DNA from: Algibacter mikhailovii
GTDB lineage: Bacteria > Bacteroidota > Bacteroidia > Flavobacteriales > Flavobacteriaceae
Direction: 5' to 3'
Assembly (NCBI RefSeq): GCF_014651495.1
Contig: NZ_BMWZ01000006.1
Location: forward strand, 12,697-76,696
Length of the DNA stretch: 64,000 bases
In this document: in pieces, positions 28,058 through 36,072 of the stretch
How positions within the stretch are numbered: the first letter of the stretch is position 1
How the letters are laid out: each line of letters starts with the position of its first letter
Position numbers and translations under genes: made by a program
Notes under the pieces: generated by a model
What the model saw: the letters and a program-made list of their open reading frames with translations, nothing else
What the model was told of the DNA's origin: nothing
Database searches by the model: none

Positions 28058-29158
28058 TTAAACCAATTGTAGCTTAATATAATTAGAAGGTAAAATTCCA
28101 TAAACTTCCTGAAAGCATTTGGAAAAATATGCAGGACTACTAAATCCGGTTTGATAGGCGATTTGAGAAATATTTGATTCTTGTTTGTCTAACAATTCAA
28201 TGGCCTTGTTTAATCTGTAATTTTTTAGAAAACTATTCGGAGACATACCAATTACTGATATCATAGTTCTATATAATTTCGATTTACTAAATCCAAGGTT
28301 TTTATGGAAATCACCAACATTAATATTTGAAAATGACCATACTTTTTCTGTGTACTCCATCAAGTGCTCTATAAATTTTTCATCTTGTGTATTTACCGCA
28401 TTAAATTCCTGCTTATTACCTAGAGAAATTTGTCGATTTTCACTTTCATATAAATCCTTAACTTCCTTCGAAAGCGCAACTTTGTCATTAGCGATATAAG
28501 CTAAATAGTTAGCTTTTTTTATAGTGTCTTCGAATATGTTTTTTTTATCTGTAACAGGAACACCGGCACTAATGCCAATTTGAAATTGTAAATCTGGAGT
28601 AATTACACAGTTATAAATTTCTTGAATTTCATGTGCGCTTTTGATGGCATTTGTGACTGAATCGAAAGACGTCAAATAGATATTTGCTTTTTCTTTAACA
28701 ATGCGTCCTTTTTGTTTGCTAATGATATTGGTAATAGATTTATGATATCCACGTATTGCAGCACTCAACGTTTTAAATCCTTTTTTTCGTAAACTTTTCT
28801 TCTTAATAATTATGACCATTAAAGTTTTAAAAGCTGGATCGTTTATGATATTAAGTTTTGTGTTTTGTGATTTTTTTGGGTCTTCAATTCTGCCTAAAAA
28901 TGATTCTACAATCTTATCGTTTACTTCAATAATTCGTTGAGGAACAGCGCCATGTGCTTTTTGATGTAAATCTACAATGGCTTGTTCATTTGGCGCTTCT
29001 ATTAAACAAAATGCAGTTTGTCGACGTTCATCACACCAATAAGTTAATCCCCGACAATTATATTTATGTTCAATTTTTAGATCTGCCTGATGCATTTCTG
29101 CAACATGTGCTGCGGTTACACCATCAGGCAAATCGTGAAAGTCCATAAAAATTGGCAT
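28058..29158 (-). CDS. AraC-type regulator with DUF4242 and cyclase-like domains
   Basis: A 366-residue three-part protein. Residues 1-95 are a DUF4242 domain (MDFHDLPDGVTAAHVAEMHQ, CDERRQTAFCLIEAPN). Residues about 110-245 resemble a class III nucleotide cyclase domain (KGRIVKEKANIYLTSFDS, LQFQIGISAGVPV) but lack the catalytic aspartates, so it is probably a ligand-binding or dimer module. Residues 260-366 are an AraC-type DNA-binding domain (FSKSKLYRTM, ISQIAYQTGFSSPAYFSKCF). No signal peptide: cytoplasmic. It follows a secreted DUF4242 gene by 42 bases and probably controls that operon. Confidence 0.8.
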   Translation of the reverse strand: MPIFMDFHDLPDGVTAAHVAEMHQADLKIEHKYNCRGLTYWCDERRQTAFCLIEAPNEQAIVDLHQKAHGAVPQRIIEVNDKIVESFLGRIEDPKKSQNTKLNIINDPAFKTLMVIIIKKKSLRKKGFKTLSAAIRGYHKSITNIISKQKGRIVKEKANIYLTSFDSVTNAIKSAHEIQEIYNCVITPDLQFQIGISAGVPVTDKKNIFEDTIKKANYLAYIANDKVALSKEVKDLYESENRQISLGNKQEFNAVNTQDEKFIEHLMEYTEKVWSFSNINVGDFHKNLGFSKSKLYRTMISVIGMSPNSFLKNYRLNKAIELLDKQESNISQIAYQTGFSSPAYFSKCFQEVYGILPSNYIKLQLV

Positions 29159-29200
29159 AATTGTATTTTTAAGTAAGATACTAATTTTAAAAAAAAGATT

Positions 29201-29575
29201 TTATTGTTCAGCTGTTACAGGGCTAATGATAGTTGCAACTTCGTTTACAGAATTTGCAGGAAATCCCCCTTTTTTTGCATGCTCATCAATTGTTTCTTTA
29301 TTCTCTGCTTTGTATACGCAATACACTTTATCTCCTGTAACATAGCTATGTTGCCATGAAATTCTTGGCCCCATTTCTTTTAAAACTGTGCATGATGTTT
29401 GAGATATTGCTTTTAGTTGCTCTGGTGTTAAGTTTCCAGCTCCAGGAATAATACGTTCAATTACATAGGTTTTCATGCTGTCATTGTTTTTAATTGCTGA
29501 TTGATTTTTTTGTTGTGCTTGTGTATAATGCATTGTAAACACAATTAGAACTAAAATTATTTGGATTGTTTTCAT
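29201..29575 (-). CDS. Secreted DUF4242 domain protein
   Basis: A 124-residue protein with a signal peptide (MKTIQIILVLIVFTMHYTQAQ). The mature part is a DUF4242 domain: YVIERIIPGAGNLTPEQLKA, then ISWQHSYVTGDKVYCVYKAENKETIDEHAKKGGFP. The family includes a nickel-binding Streptomyces protein (SCO4226), but the role is unknown. The start at 29575 is chosen because it gives a normal signal peptide; a longer frame extends to 29668 but overlaps the promoter and operator. First gene of the operon with the DUF4242-AraC regulator. Confidence 0.82.
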   Translation of the reverse strand: MKTIQIILVLIVFTMHYTQAQQKNQSAIKNNDSMKTYVIERIIPGAGNLTPEQLKAISQTSCTVLKEMGPRISWQHSYVTGDKVYCVYKAENKETIDEHAKKGGFPANSVNEVATIISPVTAEQ

Positions 29576-29601
29576 TATAAATGTTTTAAATATGAATAAT
29601 T

Positions 29602-29609
29602 CAAAACTA
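29602..29609 (-). promoter_or_regulatory. Candidate -7 element for the DUF4242 operon
   Basis: On the minus strand TAGTTTTG matches TAnnTTTG exactly, 27 bases before the ATG at 29575. No -33 TTG is well placed, consistent with a promoter needing an activator. Confidence 0.5.
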
Positions 29610-29636
29610 ATGCAGTTAATAATCAATCCATTATGC

Positions 29637-29668
29637 TTTTGGTCCAAAAAACTACAATTTTGGTTCAA
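29637..29668 (-). promoter_or_regulatory. Direct-repeat operator, 21-bp period (AraC-like)
   Basis: TTTTGGTCCAA (29637-29647) and TTTTGGTTCAA (29658-29668) are direct repeats with one mismatch whose starts are 21 bases apart, two helical turns. This is the arrangement AraC-family regulators bind. The pair lies about 28 bases upstream of the candidate -7 element, where an activator would contact polymerase. Confidence 0.5.
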
Positions 29669-30133
29669 GTACTTCTCAGCTTGTCATTGTCTTTAGAGGT
29701 ATACGTAGGCTTCAATGGCCTGAAATAATGAATAGAACAGCTAGGTTTTTCTTGACAAAACAACCTTAGGTAGTTTTGCGAAATTATTAACCATTGCAGT
29801 GTGTGTTGCGCAAGAAACCATATGCTGTCTTAATCTTTGACGCTAAATGCCGTTTTGTAGTTTGTTTGGCGACTTACTACAGGTTTATTAGTTTGATTAC
29901 TTATTATAAAGCTATTCGTCCCCTTAGGCCAATTACAAAGGTATTATCTAAATTGGGAGCAAGTCTGGATTTTTAAAATATTACCAACTTTAATGCGATA
30001 CATCTGTTGCTTTGATTGCTAACAAACAACAATAAGCGACGTTAGAATTGGCGTATCCAAAGATGAATGCTTAATTATTAACATGTACTATGTTTTATTC
30101 GCCATTCCGTATCTTTCTCAAAAAAATAATCCT
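29669..30133. other. Intergenic stretch with no clear gene
   Basis: About 465 bases between the divergent DUF4242 operon and the OsmC gene. A 60-codon plus-strand frame (29794-29976) has an implausible composition and no recognisable domain. Promoters for the OsmC gene presumably lie here, but I cannot pick one out. Confidence 0.4.
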
Positions 30134-30619
30134 ATGGCATTTCAGCACATTTTTAAAGCCAAAGTAAACTGGCAATTAGGTACTCATGAAACCACCCAAA
30201 ATCCTAAAGATTTTAGCAGAAATCATGTCGTGACTATACCTAATAAAAAAGCACCTTTAGAGGTATCAGCGGCAAAACCATTTCGAGGTGACGACACCCT
30301 ATATAATCCAGAAGATTTGTTGTTATCTGCTCTGGCTTCTTGCCATATGATGTCTTATCTATATGTTTGTGCACAACACCATATTGCTGTATTAAACTAT
30401 GAGGATCATGCCGAGGCTATTTTAGATGTGGACGGGTCGGGGAGTGGTCGGTTCAAAAAAGTAACTTTACATCCTGAAGTTATGATACAGGATGCTACAA
30501 AAAAAGAACTTGCTAAATCACTTCATGCAAAAGCTAATGCCTTATGTTTTATTGCTAATTCTTGTAATTTTCCTGTGGAACATCGGCCAGAAATCTATAT
30601 TCAGAATGCGCCACATTAA
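30134..30619 (+). CDS. OsmC family peroxiredoxin-like protein
   Basis: A 161-residue OsmC/Ohr-fold protein that reduces organic hydroperoxides with a Cys pair. The N-terminal QHIFKAKVNWQLG, the active-site LLLSALASCHMMSYLYVCAQ (first Cys near residue 74) and the second Cys in KANALCFIANSCNFPVEHRPEI are in place. The start at MAFQHIF fits family length; the upstream ATG at 30083 adds 17 residues with no counterpart. The 3' end overlaps the convergent acyltransferase gene by 65 bases. Confidence 0.87.
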   Translation: MAFQHIFKAKVNWQLGTHETTQNPKDFSRNHVVTIPNKKAPLEVSAAKPFRGDDTLYNPEDLLLSALASCHMMSYLYVCAQHHIAVLNYEDHAEAILDVDGSGSGRFKKVTLHPEVMIQDATKKELAKSLHAKANALCFIANSCNFPVEHRPEIYIQNAPH

Positions 30620-31808
30620 TCTGTGGGGTCCTAGTAGGACTGGGCTTAATATCTTTAATACGCCTCGTGTAAGATCGGCCATTTAAAAATTTACCAATTA
30701 ATGTAGCTCTAACCAAATAATGATAGGTTACAAAACAGATAATAGTGGTGCCGCTCATAACTAATAAAAACTTAAAAAAGGCAGGTATGTCAACTTCATA
30801 ATGGGACATTGGTAAAAATGCTGTTAAAGGCAAGTGCAATAGATACACCCAATATGACGAATCTGATACATAACGCATGAGAGCCGAATGTTTGCTAGCA
30901 TATCTTATAAAAAGACCTGTAAAACCAAAAGTGAATAGCCAGACGTTCACAGATTTAATGGCCATTTTTACTTCTAGTGCTAAAGCCGTATCATCCATTA
31001 AAAAATAGGTGGTGAACAACACGATTGCTAAAATGGTAAATAGCCAATCGTACTTTAAAAAGGTGTTTAAATAGGCTTTTGATTTAAATAATATCCAACC
31101 AAAGAAATAGAAAAACGCATAAAAAATATAGGTATTAAAATCTGGCACAAAACTTAATGATGTGGCTACCCAATACCTATTCATAGCAAGCAGTAACAAG
31201 AATGTTATGACAGAATACACCATAACTTTTAAGATAGGTTTTTGAATAATGTAATTGAACATCTGACTTATTTTACGCGATGTTTTTGGGAGCTTTGTAA
31301 ATAATAATCCAAGAACATAAGATGTTAAAGAAAAGAATACCAGATAGTATAGAAACCATAAATGCATGGTATGTTGTGGTATAAATGCAGCTATGTTAGT
31401 GTATTTAGCCAAGGTGGCTTCATAGGCATTTAGATGGCCTGAAAACACTAAATTAGAATAGGTAAAAGCCATTGTAACCAATGGCCACATGATGATTAGA
31501 AACACAATAAAAGGAAACAGTATACGGTTAATTCTATTTTTTATCATTTTGGAATAGGACCGTTCATAAAACAAAAGCGATGCAAAGAAACCTGCAATAA
31601 CAAAGAAAATAGGCATTCTAAAGGCATGAACAATGCTAGAGATATAATCTAATGTGATACTGGTACTATCAGGGTCTTTTAATGGCCAACTTGCTCCGTA
31701 ATCTGCAACAACATAAGTGTTTGCCGAGTGCAAGACAATACCCAGTATCATCATAATGGCTCTAAGAGAATCTAGCGCATGTAAACGCTCTGTTTTATTA
31801 GTAGTCAT
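30555..31808 (-). CDS. Membrane acyltransferase, OpgC/acyltransferase-3 family
   Basis: A 417-residue inner-membrane protein with about ten hydrophobic helices. The family hallmarks are RLHALDSLRAIMMILGIVLHSAN at the start (Arg and His), the IPQHTMHLWFLYYLVFFS loop, and SSYWVYLLHLPLTAFLP near the end. Members transfer acyl groups such as acetyl or succinyl to surface sugars. The last 40 residues are hydrophilic and extend past the usual family end, overlapping the OsmC gene antisense. Confidence 0.86.
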   Translation of the reverse strand: MTTNKTERLHALDSLRAIMMILGIVLHSANTYVVADYGASWPLKDPDSTSITLDYISSIVHAFRMPIFFVIAGFFASLLFYERSYSKMIKNRINRILFPFIVFLIIMWPLVTMAFTYSNLVFSGHLNAYEATLAKYTNIAAFIPQHTMHLWFLYYLVFFSLTSYVLGLLFTKLPKTSRKISQMFNYIIQKPILKVMVYSVITFLLLLAMNRYWVATSLSFVPDFNTYIFYAFFYFFGWILFKSKAYLNTFLKYDWLFTILAIVLFTTYFLMDDTALALEVKMAIKSVNVWLFTFGFTGLFIRYASKHSALMRYVSDSSYWVYLLHLPLTAFLPMSHYEVDIPAFFKFLLVMSGTTIICFVTYHYLVRATLIGKFLNGRSYTRRIKDIKPSPTRTPQINVAHSEYRFLADVPQENYKN

Positions 31809-32425
31809 TGTTTGGTTGGTATGTGGTTGTTAGTTAGTAAGATACGAAATTATCTTTTGTGGTTGAAATAACATGATTCAGTAGCACCTAATTATCTGGT
31901 TGTTTTGCCTTCATAACAAAGACATGGAGGAACAAACTCTATGGAAATCTCTAAGATTAGAGTTCGGTATTTAAAGCATAAATAAAGCGCAACATATGGC
32001 TTCAGACCTTACTTGTATAATGATGTTTGGGTATTTAAGGTATAAGGGGAGTAGTAGGTTAAATACTCCATTATTTTGTAATACTTAAAGGAGCTATTCT
32101 GGACAACTATTTTTAAGGATTTGATGCTAAAACCGAATAAAATTTTCCAAGTCGCTTATGGCAGTACGTTCATTAATGCCGTGAAATGTTTTAATATTTT
32201 TCGTATTAATTGTAATGGTTGTAAATCGGTAAATATTCTTGAAAATTAAGCATTACGTTTAGAGGGAAGCCCCTAAGGTGATTTTAATGCAATTCTGTAT
32301 GCATACGCCTAGCTTCACGTCTGATTATAAGATAGACCCATAACTTTGATTTTGTTAGGACACTATTCAGGTAATAACGGATCAGAATAGTTTAAATAAT
32401 AGAAATAGGATAATCAATAACTTAT
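31809..32425. other. 617-base intergenic stretch with one possible gene remnant
   Basis: No intact gene is seen. A minus-strand open segment at 32127-32252 looks protein-like (see separate entry). The rest, including the promoter region of the acyltransferase gene, shows nothing I can name. Confidence 0.5.
32127..32252 (-). pseudogene. Possible C-terminal remnant of an unidentified gene
   Basis: A minus-strand frame of about 41 codons without a start, ending KTFHGINERTAISDLENFIR then F and stop. The composition (charged, amphipathic helix at the end) looks like the tail of a real protein rather than random AT-rich DNA. No family identified, and it could be chance. Confidence 0.25.
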
Positions 32426-33574
32426 TTACTTTAGATTTGATTTTTTCCATTTTGCTATTATTTCTTTTTCTCTTGGCATTAAAGCCCGTTCACTGGTTAA
32501 AATGTTATCTCGCCTTTCCGCTGCAACGGCGCTCGAGTACCACCATAGCTTTGTGGCTTCTACAGTTTCAGATAATGTTCTAAATTGTAGACCAGATTGC
32601 ACTGCTTTTTTTATATCTATTCTTGACATGCCGGCGTATTCAGGTAATTGTATCACCCAAGGTTGAATGGCAAAAATGTTATTGTCTCTTAAAAAGTCAA
32701 TATCATCTATTTGAATGTAATTAATAGGCGAATTAAAGTTAGCATGGATGCCATATACAAAAGCATTAGTAGTCATTTCAAAGTTAGGGCCAGCACCATT
32801 AAATGTACCAGAAGCCTTGTTCTCGGCTAAGCGTATCATCCATTCTGCCAAATCTCTAACATCAATATACTGTATAACTTCATCGCTTTTTCCGGGTATA
32901 ATAAAATCACCACCTTTTTCAAGTCTTGCTATCCAATATGGAAATCTATCTGTAGGGTCACCAGGCCCTACAATGAGATGTGGCCGTACAATGATGGACC
33001 TATCAGATCCGAAAATATTAATAGCGGCCAGTTCAGAATTTGCTTTCATTACCCCATACGCATACGTTGGCTTTTCTTCATCAGTAGCATCTTCTGGTAT
33101 TTCTGTAACCACCGCTCTATCTTCTGAAAAGTCATTACCTGTATATGGGTAATATACACTAACTGAAGAGGTATACATATAGTAACCAACATTATTGACT
33201 AAAAGTTTTGCAGTGTCCTCGGTCCATTTCGTTTTTCTTCCAGAATTATCTATAACTACATCCCATGTTCTGTTTTTTAGAGCCTCTAAATTATCTTCTC
33301 GATATCCTATGAGATGCTCAACTTTTTGGAAGTGCTCTGTATGTATTTTAGGGGTGGTTTTACCTCTTGAGAAAATGGATACTTCATGCCCTCTCTCTAG
33401 GGCATATGCAATTTGATGGGGGCCTAAGAAACTAGTGCCACCAAGAATAAGGATTTTTAAAGTTTCAGAGGTATTATAAAAATTTACAAAACTATGAATA
33501 GGATTGGTATTTATAATTGGAGCCAAGCCTAAAATCATCCCATTCTTTATAAAATTTCGTCTGCTATTATCCAT
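32426..33574 (-). CDS. NAD-dependent epimerase/dehydratase family protein, Tat-type export
   Basis: A 382-residue extended short-chain dehydrogenase. The NAD-binding motif is LILGGTSFLGPHQIAYAL near residue 42, and the sugar-epimerase-like core continues with YMYTSSVSVYYPY. The catalytic Tyr-x3-Lys is seen as YGVMK in TYAYGVMKANSELA. The N-terminus SRRNFIKNGMILGLAP is a twin-arginine export motif, so the folded, cofactor-loaded enzyme would act outside the cytoplasm. It is often called a twin-arginine reductase-like isoflavone/epimerase relative. It lies 64 bases after a second Tat-like protein and may share its transcript. Confidence 0.85.
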   Translation of the reverse strand: MDNSRRNFIKNGMILGLAPIINTNPIHSFVNFYNTSETLKILILGGTSFLGPHQIAYALERGHEVSIFSRGKTTPKIHTEHFQKVEHLIGYREDNLEALKNRTWDVVIDNSGRKTKWTEDTAKLLVNNVGYYMYTSSVSVYYPYTGNDFSEDRAVVTEIPEDATDEEKPTYAYGVMKANSELAAINIFGSDRSIIVRPHLIVGPGDPTDRFPYWIARLEKGGDFIIPGKSDEVIQYIDVRDLAEWMIRLAENKASGTFNGAGPNFEMTTNAFVYGIHANFNSPINYIQIDDIDFLRDNNIFAIQPWVIQLPEYAGMSRIDIKKAVQSGLQFRTLSETVEATKLWWYSSAVAAERRDNILTSERALMPREKEIIAKWKKSNLK

Positions 33575-33638
33575 AGGATTATTGTCTAGATTTACAATAT
33601 TGAAAATGTATTAATTAAAGTATTCAATTACTTTAGTT

Positions 33639-34523
33639 TTACAATGCTTTCTTGAAAAACGAAATAGTACGTTCCCAGGCTAGAGTAGCGGCTTTTTCAT
33701 CGTATCTAGGAGTTGTGTTATTGTGAAAGCCATGATTAACATCAGGATAAATATGTGCGGTATGAGGAATGTTATTTGCTTTTAAAACGACTTCATAATC
33801 TGGCCATCCTGCATTAACTCGGGTATCTAAACCTGCAAATTGCAGTAATAATGGCGCCTTAATTTTAGCTGCATCTTCGTCAGAGGGTTGTCCGCCATAG
33901 AACGGAACCGCTGCCGATAAGTTTGGTACTTTTACCGCCATCATATTGGCAATCCAGCCGCCAAAACAAAAACCTACCACGCCTATTTTGCCATTGCAGT
34001 TTTCGTGATTTAATAAATAGTCATATGCCGCAATAAAATCTTCTAGCATTTCATTACGGTCCCTTTTCTTTTGCATCGCCCTGCCATCATCATCATTTCC
34101 TGGGTAACCTCCTAGTGGCGTTAAGGCATCCGGTGCCAATGAAATAAAACCATCAAGGGCTGTACGCCTGCCAACATCTTCAATATATGGGTTTAATCCT
34201 CGATTTTCATGAACCACAATCACGCCAGGTAATTTTCCTTTAGTTTTGTCTGGCATGGATAGTAAACCTTTAATGGCTCCCCCGCCTTTAGGTGAATTAT
34301 AGGTGATATAATCTGAATTTAGTCGGGCATCATCTGGTTTTACTAGGAGGTTATCTATATAATTGGGTGAAATAAAGCTAAGTAATGAAGAGACGGTAAG
34401 TCCGCCAACCGCATAAAGGGATAGTTTTTCTATAAACAGGCGTCTGCCTATTTTGTTATGGGCGTAGTCATCATACAAATCAAAAACGTCTTGGTTGATG
34501 TCTTCTTTTTTTATTTTATTCAT
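33639..34523 (-). CDS. Dienelactone hydrolase family protein, Tat-type export
   Basis: A 294-residue alpha/beta hydrolase. The nucleophile Cys is in KIGVVGFCFGGWIANMMA near residue 186, the Asp in LLLQFAGLDTRVNAG and the His in IYPDVNHGFHNNTTPRYD. The N-terminal region has GRRLFIEKLSLYAVGGLTVSSLLSF at about 26-50, a twin-arginine-like motif after an acidic leader. The family splits dienelactones, but many Bacteroidota members have unknown substrates. It sits upstream of the Tat-type epimerase gene. Confidence 0.87.
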   Translation of the reverse strand: MNKIKKEDINQDVFDLYDDYAHNKIGRRLFIEKLSLYAVGGLTVSSLLSFISPNYIDNLLVKPDDARLNSDYITYNSPKGGGAIKGLLSMPDKTKGKLPGVIVVHENRGLNPYIEDVGRRTALDGFISLAPDALTPLGGYPGNDDDGRAMQKKRDRNEMLEDFIAAYDYLLNHENCNGKIGVVGFCFGGWIANMMAVKVPNLSAAVPFYGGQPSDEDAAKIKAPLLLQFAGLDTRVNAGWPDYEVVLKANNIPHTAHIYPDVNHGFHNNTTPRYDEKAATLAWERTISFFKKAL

Positions 34524-34785
34524 AATCTTCTAGTTTTAAGTCTCAATTACTAAATATAAATAAAATATTATTAACGTTTTTAGTTTTGGAAAAGTTGTTC
34601 AACGGGATGATACTATATACCCGAAAGTGCTAGTCAAAGAAGCTTCGCTTTGTGTTTAAGGATCCCTGCTTTATGGAGCCCCTGTTTTATAATGCTAAGT
34701 ACGACATTTTGTAGCAGGCTTGTATTGTACTTCAATAGGAAGGCAAGTTAACTTGAAATTTTTTAAACAAGATTTTGTGAATTAT

Positions 34786-34820
34786 AAGAAAGACAAGGTA
34801 TGTTTATGTTAGTCTTTCTT
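34786..34820 (-). terminator. Possible terminator overlapping the DUF6048 stop codon
   Basis: AAGAAAGAC (34786-34794) and GTCTTTCTT (34812-34820) form a perfect 9-bp stem with a 17-base loop spanning the stop at 34809-34811. It lacks a long T tract, so it is uncertain. Confidence 0.4.
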
Positions 34821-35537
34821 GTATAGCGGAATTCTATACGATAGGGTGTAACTGTAACCCACGCCAATAGGGCTATTGTCATAGTTTTTATGATATCCCG
34901 GTATATAGACATTTCCAAAATTATCTGGTTTAGTCTCCGTGGCTAATATTTTCAGCTGTACATTCAATCCCATGTATAGGTTTTTGAATAGTTCAGCTTT
35001 TATCCCGAGTAGTATTTCTGCCCAGAAAGCAGATAAGCCACTAACCTCTATTTTGTCTGTAGAAGTTAGCTGTGGGGACCAATATTGATTGGTGGTATAT
35101 ATTGTAGCACTATTTAAATCCTGTGAAAATGTGCTTCCGCCAAAACGAAATCCGGCAAAAATCATATTGTCCATATCCAGCCAGTTTTCATACATGTTAT
35201 AGTCAACACCTGCTTTTAAATAGCTCCCGGAGCTAGTGATATCCATGTAATTCGTGATGGTGTTCTTTTCTTCAACACCAATTTCTGCAGCGATGTAAAG
35301 TTTTTTTGTGAGTCTAAAATCTCCAATAATTTCAAATCCGGTATAATCATCATCTAAGAATGACCGTCCTAATTTTCCAATATCTGCTCCTAAACGGAGT
35401 CCGAATTTTTGTTGGATTTTTGTAGAGTCATGCACGGTTTCTGGTATACTATCATTTTGAGCACTCAGTGTTGCACAAAACCATAGCATACAAAATATAC
35501 TACTAATGCGTAACATTAAAGTGTGTTTCAAATTCAT
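34809..35537 (-). CDS. DUF6048 family outer-membrane beta-barrel-like protein
   Basis: A 242-residue exported protein with a signal peptide ending around LSAQ. The mature part is beta-rich with alternating hydrophobic strands (FGLRLGADIGKL, LYIAAEIGVEE, MIFAGFRFGGSTF, YSYTLSYRIPLYKKD), matching the Bacteroidota DUF6048 family, probably an outer-membrane barrel. Its 5' end overlaps the DUF6452 gene by 35 bases, so it is translated with it; the pair sits downstream of rlmD in many Flavobacteriaceae. Confidence 0.82.
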   Translation of the reverse strand: MNLKHTLMLRISSIFCMLWFCATLSAQNDSIPETVHDSTKIQQKFGLRLGADIGKLGRSFLDDDYTGFEIIGDFRLTKKLYIAAEIGVEEKNTITNYMDITSSGSYLKAGVDYNMYENWLDMDNMIFAGFRFGGSTFSQDLNSATIYTTNQYWSPQLTSTDKIEVSGLSAFWAEILLGIKAELFKNLYMGLNVQLKILATETKPDNFGNVYIPGYHKNYDNSPIGVGYSYTLSYRIPLYKKD

Positions 35538-36054
35538 TTTCTACAGATTGATTGTCATTTATGGGTTGTCTGGACTTTAACCAGTTGTCATCATCAGGCT
35601 CAATGGTTAAAGTGACGTTTTTATAGATGGTTTTATAGCCACAAGCACGAGAAACATAAACAAGTTCCCTGCTGTAATTTATGGTTATAGTATCACGGTT
35701 ACCATTAGGTGGCGTTGTTTCATCTATATATTCATATTCCTTAATGAGAACAAATTGGGTGGTATTCTCGTCCGTTTTTAAAGGAAGCAAGGCCTCATCA
35801 AAATTGGATAAGCCATCATAAGCAATTTCATTGCCATCTAAATCTAAGCCGTCAAGATAAGTCGCATTACCCACACCTTCAATTCTGAAGTCAAAAACAC
35901 TCTTTTTATTATCAGAGTTACTGGCATCATAGAAGTCAATGATCAGTCGAGGCGTTGTAGATGTGGTTGACGGACAAATATCATCAGGCTCGCAGGCTAG
36001 TGATAATCCAACTAGAATTAAAATAGGAATTATAATAAATTTAAAATATTTCAT
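35503..36054 (-). CDS. DUF6452 family lipoprotein
   Basis: A 183-residue protein starting MKYFKFIIIPILILVGLSLACEPDDICP, with the lipobox Cys at about 21. The mature region carries the DUF6452-type pattern: TTPRLIIDFYDA, IEGVGNATYLDGLDLDG and LVYVSRACGYKTIYKNVTL. A longer frame begins at 36072, but the Met at 36054 gives a normal lipoprotein signal. It starts 18 bases after the rlmD stop and overlaps DUF6048. Function unknown, likely periplasmic or outer-membrane. Confidence 0.82.
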   Translation of the reverse strand: MKYFKFIIIPILILVGLSLACEPDDICPSTTSTTPRLIIDFYDASNSDNKKSVFDFRIEGVGNATYLDGLDLDGNEIAYDGLSNFDEALLPLKTDENTTQFVLIKEYEYIDETTPPNGNRDTITINYSRELVYVSRACGYKTIYKNVTLTIEPDDDNWLKSRQPINDNQSVENEFETHFNVTH

Positions 36055-36072
36055 TCTTAAACTAAAGGGCAA

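Noticed and set aside
29794-29976. 60-codon plus-strand frame before the OsmC gene
   Set aside because: Composition is implausible for a real protein (clusters of Tyr, Arg and Cys), no start context, no homologue recognised.
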